Made by a program: the position numbers and the translations under genes. From NCBI RefSeq assembly GCF_051857535.1, contig NZ_JBPZGY010000003.1, positions 465,296-529,295 on the forward strand: a DNA stretch of 64,000 nucleotides, read 5' to 3'. Positions 52,374 to 60,054 of the stretch are shown piece after piece. A model generated the notes under the pieces. That model had not been told where the DNA came from. It searched no databases and saw nothing but the letters and a program-made list of their open reading frames with translations. The stretch comes from Roseateles_B sp051857535 (GTDB lineage: Bacteria; Pseudomonadota; Gammaproteobacteria; Burkholderiales; Burkholderiaceae_C). Numbering within the stretch: position 1 is the stretch's first letter; each line of letters starts with the position of its first letter.

Positions 52374-53031
52374 CGGCGCAAAAGGGGGCGGCAACTCAGT
52401 GCTGCCTGCTTGCGCGGCTGTCCGGTGCTACTGCGCGCTGCGCGGCGTGTGTGGCATCCTGTTCTCGTCCATGGGGTGAATCACCTGCCACATTGCGTGG
52501 CCACCGCTGTTTGCAGCAATGCTGGCGCGTGGTCCCCCTGGCTGGCGAGGCGTTGTCTCGGAATCCATCGCGATGGAAGCTGAGATCTGCTTGATGGCGT
52601 TCATCGAGGCTGGACCTGGGTGCCCGGAAGGCAGCTTGACTTGGCAAGCCTCGCGAATACCTGGCGAACTCAGCTAACGGCTAAACTACGCTCAACGGCT
52701 GTCCAGGCGTCACAACGAGCGCAGCGTAAGGGAGGGATTGTGCAGCGACGAACACTTGATGCGCCGCCGAGCCTCCTTATCGCACGGATTGCCTCGGTGC
52801 CATACGTCAATCCGGCCGACCAACGTGCCCCCTGTGTCGCTGGACCATCGCTTCCGCGGCCTGTTGGCACTACGGCGCAGCACCTCAAGCACCCCAAATC
52901 TACTGTCGCGGCAACTGGGTGCGAGTGCATTGAGCCATCCTGTTCTGCAGGCAGTGTCGGTGTTATCCGCTGCGGGACGCTTTCGACTCCATGCTTCCAT
53001 CCCTCTTGCTGCTGCCTCCGGCCTGCACAAC
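52374..53031. other. Gap at the left side of the AT-rich insert, no clear gene
   Basis: These 658 bases hold no convincing gene. The frame of the next CDS is open from a TTG at 52738, but its first 98 residues (Arg/Ser/Leu-rich) look non-coding and have no counterpart in ATP-grasp proteins. No inverted-repeat transposon ends, integrase remnant or copy of the tRNA 3' end was found by eye. Base composition shifts to AT-richer near 53030. Confidence 0.5.
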
Positions 53032-55263
53032 ATGCTTCACACGTTTAATACGGTAGTTATCTCTGGCGTACACAGTGGCCCAGACCCATCACCCGGGTTA
53101 GGCATCGCCAAATCAATAAAGCAGGCATACCCGCAACTCCGGCTGATCGCCAAGGATTACTCACTGCGAAGTAGCGGCATCCACGATCCCGTCTTTGACG
53201 AGATACAAGTCATGCCCGCATGGTCAGAGATGTCGCTTGATGCGCATCAAAAATACATAGCGGAGCAATTGAGTGGAATGCAGGCCCTCTATATTTCTGG
53301 CTTGGACGCCGAAATTGATTGGCTCTCGACGCTTCAGAAATTTCCAGCGAATGTCCTGACTCCAGGTGCGGCAGCGCTCGATCAAATACAGAAGCCAACA
53401 ATATCGTGCGCGGATGAGCTGGGAATGCAGATACCAGAATTCGTCCCAGCCATGGCGTCGCAAGTCGATCTGCACAGTCTTGCCAGACGATCAGGCTGGC
53501 GTGTGTGGGTGAAGGGAAAGTTTCATGAGGCCTACGCCGCGTCAAGTCATAGGGAAATGATTCTACGCCTTGCCCAAATGCAGGAAAGTTGGCCCATCGA
53601 GGATATCTTCCTGCAGCGTGGGATACAAGGACTTGAACGTTCATATACCTTTGCGGCCTTCAATGGGGAGCTATTGGGTGTCTCCGAAGTGGAAAAGCGG
53701 AGCCAAACATCAGCAGGTAAGACATGGGCGGCGGAAGTCTCAATGCCCTCCCAGGAAATAGTTGAGAGGATTGCAGCATTCGCCCGGCGGACATCATGGA
53801 CGGGAGGCTGCGAAGTTGAGTTCATCAGAGATCGTCTTGGAAAGGACTGGTTGATTGACGTCAACCCTCGGTTTCCAGCTTACATACATGGTGTAACCAT
53901 CTGCGGGCTGAATCTGCCGGGGCGCCTGATTGCAGCAGTTGCGCGTGAGGAATATTATGATCCAGTCCCCTTTGGAGGTCAGTTCACCCGAGTTGTTGTT
54001 GAGTTGCCCGTCCGCCTCGATTCCCGTATTCCACCGGTCGAAAATTCAGGGGGGGCTGTAGCGGTCACGCAAAAGCACCCGTCCTTTCAGCCTGCGCTTG
54101 TTGAAAAGCGCCGAGAGCAACGCGAATCGCCGTTCAGGAAGCCCCGCAGACAAGGCGACAGATCTTGGATGCTCGGAGGGGGGCTTGCTACTGGAGCTCG
54201 AATTCGAAACTCAAGTCAGGAATCAATTGATTCCTCTCTCATGGCCTTGGACCAAGCTGTTGGTGCGCTGTCAAATCGAATCAAGGTAACGCCCGCTCTT
54301 AGCATCAAGACCGATCCTCAGGGATTTTTGGCTCAAGCCTACTTGTCCAGAGGGTGGTATGCCGAGGCCATTAGTGCAGAAGAGCTGTCTTGGGCACGTC
54401 TCCAGGGCTATGGGCCAAGCCAATTAATCGCCAACGGCCCGGTAGCCGCCAGTTTTGTCATTGAAAATGACAAACCGGTGCGCTACGCATTTGCTGACTC
54501 AGTCATTTCTTTGTCAAAACTTACCCAATCCGCCGCGCGAAAGTCCGTTGGCATCAGAATCCGTCCAAGCAAGGTTGCGTCAAGATTTGGCATTGACATG
54601 GCTGATTATCATGCCTATAGCGCGACATTGGATGCCATTGCAATGCTTGGTGCGAATGGCAGCTTTGCTGCCCATATGCATCTGCCGGCTGATCAGATTG
54701 GGCCTGCTCTCTGGATTGACTGTTTTGAAGAACTGATGAATTGGGCGAAGACTATATCTCAGGAGACTGACGTTCCAGTATCAGCTATTGATATCGGAGG
54801 CGGCTGGCATTCCGAAGACTTTGTCGACGTCTTTCTGCCTCTTCTGATGGAGCGAGTCGCTCCTTCCGTGATGAAGCTTGGGGCGTCGGTCGAATTAATA
54901 TTTGAGCCAGGAAAGGCAGTTTCTTCGAATTTGGCTAAATTTGTGGCAAACGTTATTGAGGTGCGCGACAACGCGGGTCTTGATTCTATGGATGTGCTGG
55001 TTGACTGTTCAATAGCGGATCTTCCAATGACCCAGTACTACGCCCATAGAATTGAACATTATCGCGGAGCAGAGCTGGTCGGCGTGCTTTCGGGTGGCAA
55101 AAGCCGGGTTCTTGGTTCTATTTGTATGGAGACTGACATTTTGGCCGCTGGTATTTCTTTTCCTGCATTCCCGGAGCGGGGCGACAAGCTAGTCTTCCAT
55201 GGTGCTGGAGCATATAACTCCAGTATGGCTTGGCCATTCGCGAAGGGTGAAACCCGTGATTGA
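53032..55263 (+). CDS. ATP-grasp ligase fused to PLP-dependent decarboxylase
   Basis: A 743-residue fusion. Residues 1-330: a pre-ATP-grasp Rossmann-like start (TVVISGVHSGPDPSPGLGIA) and an ATP-grasp fold with nucleotide Lys161/163 (VWVKGKFHEAY), acidic EVEF (261-264) and the Mg2+ motif LIDVNPRFP (D276, N278). Residues 330-400 are a linker. Residues 400-743 form a LysA-type, fold-III decarboxylase: Lys426 in SIKTDP for PLP, HMH at 548-550, IDIGGGW, EPG at 625-627, Cys698 in SICMETD, Tyr728 in GAGAY. It would activate a carboxylate for amide/ester bonding and decarboxylate an amino acid. ATG 53032 is chosen because the Rossmann strand then starts normally. AT-rich codons differ from neighbours. 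The substrate is unknown. Confidence 0.88.
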   Translation: MLHTFNTVVISGVHSGPDPSPGLGIAKSIKQAYPQLRLIAKDYSLRSSGIHDPVFDEIQVMPAWSEMSLDAHQKYIAEQLSGMQALYISGLDAEIDWLSTLQKFPANVLTPGAAALDQIQKPTISCADELGMQIPEFVPAMASQVDLHSLARRSGWRVWVKGKFHEAYAASSHREMILRLAQMQESWPIEDIFLQRGIQGLERSYTFAAFNGELLGVSEVEKRSQTSAGKTWAAEVSMPSQEIVERIAAFARRTSWTGGCEVEFIRDRLGKDWLIDVNPRFPAYIHGVTICGLNLPGRLIAAVAREEYYDPVPFGGQFTRVVVELPVRLDSRIPPVENSGGAVAVTQKHPSFQPALVEKRREQRESPFRKPRRQGDRSWMLGGGLATGARIRNSSQESIDSSLMALDQAVGALSNRIKVTPALSIKTDPQGFLAQAYLSRGWYAEAISAEELSWARLQGYGPSQLIANGPVAASFVIENDKPVRYAFADSVISLSKLTQSAARKSVGIRIRPSKVASRFGIDMADYHAYSATLDAIAMLGANGSFAAHMHLPADQIGPALWIDCFEELMNWAKTISQETDVPVSAIDIGGGWHSEDFVDVFLPLLMERVAPSVMKLGASVELIFEPGKAVSSNLAKFVANVIEVRDNAGLDSMDVLVDCSIADLPMTQYYAHRIEHYRGAELVGVLSGGKSRVLGSICMETDILAAGISFPAFPERGDKLVFHGAGAYNSSMAWPFAKGETRD

Positions 55264-55864
55264 TCAACGTGACCTTGCCAGGATAACTTCATACTTGTCT
55301 GAGCCTTCAAGTATTTCCCATCATCGAGCGGATTGCTGCAATAGAGCGTCGCGATGGCTATTTGCCCTTGATCGCGCTAATTCCTTCAGTTCCGGCAGCT
55401 TTGATCCTCCGCTATGGTTGCGGCGTCAATATGGATGGGCGCCGCATAGCTGGCCGATATATTGGTGCCAACTTCCACTTGTAGATGACCTTGACTGCGG
55501 CTCACTGGCAGCCCTAGCGACGGAGTTGTTTCGCGCCCGGGGTCAAACCGCACTGCCGGTGCAACTCGCCCTCCAATATCCACAGGAGGCGATCGCTGTA
55601 TGGCGGAACACATGGGAGTCATCCTTGGGGCACGCAGCCTGGATCGGCGATAAGGTCTGTTACCACGAGGCTTGTGCGCTGCCGGCTCAGGGGGAGTTAA
55701 AGATATGGGACCCTACTGAGAGCAAGTGGCTGACTTCCCCGGCAGGCGCGCCGCAGCGATATGGCCAGCTGATTGCGATGCGGGTCTTCGGCGACAAATC
55801 AGCGGGCCCGCTGACATTTGCAGGTCGAGTGATTGAGCCGGGACAATGGACGAACCTTTTCTAA
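55256..55864 (+). CDS. Predicted papain/transglutaminase-like protein
   Basis: A 202-residue cytosolic protein starting at GTG 55256, overlapping the upstream stop by 8 bases (translational coupling). Residues suited to a Cys-His-Asp triad appear in the right order: Cys81 in DDLDCGSLAALATEL at a helix start, His137 in GDKVCYHEACAL, and Asp152 in LKIWDPTESKW. This is the layout of transglutaminase/papain-like acyltransferases or peptidases. I do not recognise the family; no homologue name is offered. It probably acts on the product of the ATP-grasp/decarboxylase fusion. Confidence 0.75.
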   Translation: MIDQRDLARITSYLSEPSSISHHRADCCNRASRWLFALDRANSFSSGSFDPPLWLRRQYGWAPHSWPIYWCQLPLVDDLDCGSLAALATELFRARGQTALPVQLALQYPQEAIAVWRNTWESSLGHAAWIGDKVCYHEACALPAQGELKIWDPTESKWLTSPAGAPQRYGQLIAMRVFGDKSAGPLTFAGRVIEPGQWTNLF

Positions 55865-55947
55865 GCAGAGACCTGCTGTATTGGCCCTGCAAATCCTGCT
55901 CAGGTCATGCCGCTAGTGCAAAGGCTTCAGCAGGTGTTCTCATCATG

Positions 55948-56023
<76 letters not shown>

Positions 56024-56134
56024 ACGACGCGAAAAGTATAGCCATCCCATATGACACCTGCGAGTCGATATGGGAACTGAGCGAAACTGCGGGCTACCGC
56101 CACCGAGCCTGGGGCCGAGCGCCCGGGAGCCGTC

Positions 56135-57022
56135 ATGTCCGAACTCAGCGCCCATAGCGCGCATAGCGCCGAATGGCTCGAAGCCCAGTACAACAACCGC
56201 CGCCGGGTTCCGGATGCCGAGGCCATCCTGCGGCGCTGGTCCGAAGCCTCCGTCCTTGTGCGGGAGCAGGCCCGCTGTCAGCTGGACCTGCCTTATGGCG
56301 CAGGATCGCGGCAGCGCCTTGATGTGTTCAGCGACAGCGTGTCCAAGGCACCCGTGCTGGTTTTCATCCACGGCGGCTACTGGCGGGCGCTGAGCAAGGA
56401 GGACGTGTCCTTCATCGCCCCCGGCTTCACCAGCGAAGGGGCAGTGGTCGTTATTCCGGGCTACGACCTCTGTCCGTCAGTCAGCATGGAGCGCATCCCC
56501 CTGCAACTGGCCGAAGCCCTGGCCTGGGTCTGGCGCCATATCGCTGACTACGGCGGCGATCCCAACCAGATCGTGCTGGCAGGTCACTCAGCAGGGGGTC
56601 ATCTGGCTGCGCTCCTGAGCTGTTTTGACTGGAAAAGCCTGGCGCCGGACTTGCCGCGGCAACTGGTCAAGGGGGCGCTGTCCATCTCCGGGGTGCACGA
56701 CCTGAGTCCGCTGGTGCACACGCCCTTTCTTCAGCCGGACCTCCGCCTGGATGAGGAGAGTGCCCATCGGCTGAGCCCTGTGCATCACGCACCGCCCGAT
56801 TCACCGCTGTACACCGTGGTGGGGGGCGCGGAAAGCGACGAGTTCAAGCGCCAGTGCCGGCTGATCCAGCAGGCGTGGGGCACGCAGGCCGTGCCCCTGC
56901 TTGAGGAAGTGCCTGGCTACAACCACTTCGACCTGCTCTATGACCTTGTGGCGCCTGAGGGGCTGACGCATGCCATGGCTCGCAAACTGCTGGAGCTGCG
57001 CTGGTACAGCCCGCTACTCTAG
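56135..57022 (+). CDS. Alpha/beta hydrolase, KynB/arylformamidase-like
   Basis: A 295-residue hydrolase. The oxyanion-side motif is VFIHGGYWRALSKEDVSF, the nucleophile elbow is AGHSAGGHLAALL (Ser near residue 151), and the late Asp/His are in the VVGGAESDEF and GYNHFDLLYDL regions. The HGGYWRA and GHSAGGHL pair is typical of N-formylkynurenine formamidase-like enzymes, but kynurenine genes are absent, so the substrate is open. Its TAG stop (57020-57022) overlaps the opposite gene's stop (57019-57021). Confidence 0.88.
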   Translation: MSELSAHSAHSAEWLEAQYNNRRRVPDAEAILRRWSEASVLVREQARCQLDLPYGAGSRQRLDVFSDSVSKAPVLVFIHGGYWRALSKEDVSFIAPGFTSEGAVVVIPGYDLCPSVSMERIPLQLAEALAWVWRHIADYGGDPNQIVLAGHSAGGHLAALLSCFDWKSLAPDLPRQLVKGALSISGVHDLSPLVHTPFLQPDLRLDEESAHRLSPVHHAPPDSPLYTVVGGAESDEFKRQCRLIQQAWGTQAVPLLEEVPGYNHFDLLYDLVAPEGLTHAMARKLLELRWYSPLL

Positions 57023-57714
57023 GCTTGCTTGGATTCTGCCGCTCCGGACTCGTCGGCATTTTGTCCATGACCGTGGAGCTTCTTCTTTGCCCGCCCGATG
57101 AGCTGGCCACCGACCAGCAGGAGGGCCAGCAGGACCAATGCCAGGGAGCCGGGCTCCGGTACCTGCGTGATGACGACCTGGGGATCCACGTCCGTCGAGT
57201 CTGTCTGCCGGGTGTTCCACACGTCCCAGTCATACCATTTCACGTGATAGGTCCGGGAATGGGGCGCGCCGTCGTCAAAGAAGTCTGCATAGGCTGGTGG
57301 ATGGCCCCGTGGGCCCGGCGTGGAGACGTGGGCTTGGCTGTTCGTGAATCCGCCCGCATCCAGCCACAGAGAGAAGAAGTGCTCCAGCGGCCAGTCGTCC
57401 AGGGACCAGACTTTTGTGTGCGATTCGACTTCCAGTTGGAAGTCCAGCAGGGGTGTCGTCCAGGGCGTGCTGCCTAGAACCAAGGGCCGGCCTGCATCAT
57501 CGAAGACAAAGGTTTCGAGATAGTGCTTGCCCGATAGGCTGCCAGTGTCAAAGACGCCACTCACGGTGTAGCGCACGAGGCCGGCCTGTGCGGATTGAGA
57601 AAGGCCCAAGGACAGCAGGACAGCGACCAGGGCGGAAAACAGGAGCGCCCGGCTGCTCCGCCACCTTCCGGGTATTCCGCCCCGTAGGCGGAACAGGATG
57701 CTGAGGCGATTCAT
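57019..57714 (-). CDS. PEP-CTERM sorting-domain protein
   Basis: A 231-residue exported protein. An N-terminal signal peptide (SRALLFSALVAVLLSLGL, cleavage near AQA-G) is followed by a beta-rich domain (RYTVSGVFDTGSLSGKHYLE and following). The C-terminal sorting signal is VPEPGSLALVLLALLLVGGQ then a basic RAKKK tail. Exosortase would cut at PEP and attach the protein to the surface or release it; no exosortase gene is in the window. It extends unusually (about 20 residues) past the basic tail. Start at 57714. Confidence 0.9.
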   Translation of the reverse strand: MNRLSILFRLRGGIPGRWRSSRALLFSALVAVLLSLGLSQSAQAGLVRYTVSGVFDTGSLSGKHYLETFVFDDAGRPLVLGSTPWTTPLLDFQLEVESHTKVWSLDDWPLEHFFSLWLDAGGFTNSQAHVSTPGPRGHPPAYADFFDDGAPHSRTYHVKWYDWDVWNTRQTDSTDVDPQVVITQVPEPGSLALVLLALLLVGGQLIGRAKKKLHGHGQNADESGAAESKQA

Positions 57715-58253
57715 GGTGTGACCTTCACAGGATGAGCTGATGAAGCCCCGGAGCCTTCCATGCGCTGACCGGACCTCGAGGGACCGGCCGCCCTGACGCC
57801 TGCATGCTGCGAAGGTGCGCATCAACCTGGGGCACGATGAGATTCCACGGATGTCAGTCAGGGCGCAGGCACCTGTCAGCAAGGGCCTCCAAGGTGCCGG
57901 TGTTGGAGATCGATTCGTTTCCTCGGAAAGCAGAGGAAACTCCTCGGCCAGAGCGTCGAATCCCTCAAGCAGGAAGCAGGAAGCAGGGCCTGGAGGCTTG
58001 CTCGCTGCCTTGCGCCTGCATGCGGAATGCGCGACGGCCTCAGGGCAAATGGGATTCCAGGCCGCAGGCGCGGCGGTCTGGGCGCAACTGGCCGACAGGG
58101 TTTGCTGTCCCGAGGGGCGGCAGTCCGGGAGGCTCCTGCCTTGTACGCATTGCAGTCAATGCTGCAGTCTTTCTTGCAAGCTGCAGTGCCCTTGGGTGTG
58201 ATACCCAGGATGGCCGGCCCTGTCCTGTCGAGGATCCAGCCAGCCGCTCGCGC
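57715..58253. other. Gap without a recognisable gene
   Basis: This 539-base region lies upstream of the leftward PEP-CTERM gene and downstream of the leftward YitT gene. Open frames in it have unstructured compositions. A small direct repeat (three AGGAAGC-like copies near 57975) is the only pattern seen. It presumably holds the PEP-CTERM promoter. Confidence 0.4.
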
Positions 58254-58868
58254 TCACACCGCCATGTAGCGCCCAGGCCGGTGATTGATGGCCAGCGCCG
58301 CATTCATCGCCGCCATGCCTACCAGGGAATAGCCGATGCGCTCCGGGCTCACGACAGCCATCGAGAGGAGCAGGATGCTCGCATCCAGTGCCGCCTGCAT
58401 ATAGCCTGCACGCCAGCCGCGGCTGTCTTGCAGGTACAGCACGAGGATGTTGAGGCCGCCCAGGCTGGCACGGTGGCGGAACAGGATCAGCATGCCTGCC
58501 CCAATCATCAGCCCACCGGCAATCGCCGCAAACCAGGTGTTGATCTGGGAGAACTGCACCAGGCGCGGCAGGGCCTCGGAGAGCGTGGACATGAGCGTCA
58601 CCGCCGCCACCGTCTTGAGCGTGAAGGCCAAGCCCATGCGCCGGTAGGCCAACCAGTAGAAGGGCAGGTTGATGCAGAAGAACAGCAAGCCGAAGGGCCA
58701 GCCGCTGGTGTAGTGCAGCAGGAAGGCGATGCCCACGGTGCCCCCCGTCAGCATGCCCACCTGCTTGAACAGCGCGACGCCGAGTGCGACGAAGAGCGTG
58801 CCCGTCAACAGGGCCTGCGCGTCGTCGAACAGAGTGTGTCGGAAACTCTTGGTGCTGATCACGCCCAT
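58254..58868 (-). CDS. YitT family membrane protein
   Basis: A 204-residue integral membrane protein with about five helices. QALLTGTLFVALGVALFKQV, then MLTGGTVGIAFLLHY, and MIGAGMLILFRHRASLGGLN are the family motifs. Function is unknown. It lacks the C-terminal soluble DUF2179 domain of longer YitT proteins. It is 7 bases from the DUF2788 gene. Confidence 0.92.
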   Translation of the reverse strand: MGVISTKSFRHTLFDDAQALLTGTLFVALGVALFKQVGMLTGGTVGIAFLLHYTSGWPFGLLFFCINLPFYWLAYRRMGLAFTLKTVAAVTLMSTLSEALPRLVQFSQINTWFAAIAGGLMIGAGMLILFRHRASLGGLNILVLYLQDSRGWRAGYMQAALDASILLLSMAVVSPERIGYSLVGMAAMNAALAINHRPGRYMAV

Positions 58869-58875
58869 GCGCGCC

Positions 58876-59094
58876 TCATTCGCCGACGCCGGCCAGGAAG
58901 AACTTGATCAGGCCCTTGGCAGCAAAACCCACCAGTCCGAAGCCCAGGCCGAGCAGCAGGATGAAGGTGCCGAACTTGCCAGCCTTGGACTCGCGCGCCA
59001 GCTGCAGGATGATGAAGACCATGTACAGCATGAAGGCGGTGACGCCCACGCTGAGCCCGAACTGGGCGATCTGTTCCTCGGTATAGCCAAACAT
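58876..59094 (-). CDS. DUF2788 small membrane protein
   Basis: A 72-residue protein with two helices (VTAFMLYMVFIILQLARES and FGTFILLLGLGFGLVGFAAK). MFGYTEEQIAQFGLSVGV is the typical DUF2788 start. Function is unknown. It lies 5 bases after the DUF2189 gene and 7 before yitT-like, so the three appear to form one leftward transcript. Confidence 0.88.
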   Translation of the reverse strand: MFGYTEEQIAQFGLSVGVTAFMLYMVFIILQLARESKAGKFGTFILLLGLGFGLVGFAAKGLIKFFLAGVGE

Positions 59095-59099
59095 CTCTT

Positions 59100-59909
59100 C
59101 TAATCGTTGCGGGTCAGGCCCGAGGTATCGACGAGGTCACGGTAGGCATGCCAGCTGGCATGCCCCAGCCAGGGCAGTACCACAATGAACCCCAGCATCA
59201 GCGTGGCCATGCCAAGCAGGGTCAGGCTCATGACAAGGACAGCCCACAGCGCCACCGGTGCCGGGTACTCCATCACCACGCGCCAGCTCGTGAAGACCGC
59301 GCCCAGCACGCCGATCTGGCGGTCCAGCAGCAGCGGCACCGCGATGACCGTGGAGGCGAAGACCGGGGCCGCCAGCAGGGCGCCCAGCGCCAGCCAGATC
59401 TCGAAGAGGTGGCTTTGCTCGTTCAGCACCACGTGGCGCAGGAAATCCAGGGGCTTCAGGATGGGAACGCCCGCGAAGCCGGTGATCAGCGAGGCTGAGG
59501 TCATGACCCAGCCCGTGCCTGCGAAGGCCAGCAGCACGCCGAATACCACCAGCCGTCCATCGTGAGGCCGCCAGGCATTCAGGACGGTGTGCAGCCCGGG
59601 TTGCCGATTCAGCTCGATGTCCCGGCTGATGGCATACAGCCCGGTGGCCAGGATGGGCGCCACCAGCAGGAAACCGCTGAAGGCCCCTGCGAGCAGCCAG
59701 AAGCGGTCCCGGCCGAGCAGGAAGATCAGCGCGCCCAGCAGGGCGAGCACCAGGCCGTGCAGTAGCGAGGGGCCGGGGCAGCGCGTCATGTCCGCCCAGC
59801 CGCGGGCCAGCCAGCCCAGGGGGCGCAGCGGCGGCACGGGCTTGACGCCGAATCGGCGCGACTCCTGCAGGGCTTTCTCGGTGTACTTGTTGGGCATCAG
59901 GATGTTCAT
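59100..59909 (-). CDS. DUF2189 membrane protein
   Basis: A 269-residue protein with about six helices. The family pattern is RPLGWLARGWADMTRCPGPS near residue 28, ILATGLYAISRDIELNRQPG, and the closing VLPWLGHASWHAYRDLVDTS. These proteins are often found with cytochrome and membrane genes; function is unknown. ATG 59897 is an alternative start. Confidence 0.9.
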   Translation of the reverse strand: MNILMPNKYTEKALQESRRFGVKPVPPLRPLGWLARGWADMTRCPGPSLLHGLVLALLGALIFLLGRDRFWLLAGAFSGFLLVAPILATGLYAISRDIELNRQPGLHTVLNAWRPHDGRLVVFGVLLAFAGTGWVMTSASLITGFAGVPILKPLDFLRHVVLNEQSHLFEIWLALGALLAAPVFASTVIAVPLLLDRQIGVLGAVFTSWRVVMEYPAPVALWAVLVMSLTLLGMATLMLGFIVVLPWLGHASWHAYRDLVDTSGLTRND

Positions 59910-60002
59910 GCTGCCATGCTCGGCCCAGGCGGGGCTTGATGGGCATCAAGACTAACCCTGATGGCCATCTGTGCCGTCTTCGGTCTGCAGGGCCTGTCCA
60001 TG

Positions 60003-60039
60003 AAAAAGCCGCCCCGGCCTGAGGCGGGGGCGGCTTTTG
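60003..60039 (-). terminator. Terminator of the giant repeat gene
   Basis: On the minus strand AAAAGCCGCCCC and GGGGCGGCTTTTT form a GC-rich stem around CGCCTCAGGCC, followed by TTTTTC. It begins about 15 bases beyond the stop at 60055. Confidence 0.9.
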
Positions 60040-60054
60040 CTGAGGGCTTCGGCC

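Noticed and set aside
52738..53031. Upstream extension of the ATP-grasp fusion by 98 residues
   Set aside because: Composition is Arg/Ser/Leu-rich without pattern, the start would be TTG, and the ATP-grasp fold begins naturally at the ATG 53032.
55871..55935. Inverted repeat ACCTGCTG / CAGCAGGT as a terminator or att site
   Set aside because: The 49-base loop and lack of a T run make it weak, and it has no copy at the other side of the insert that I could see.
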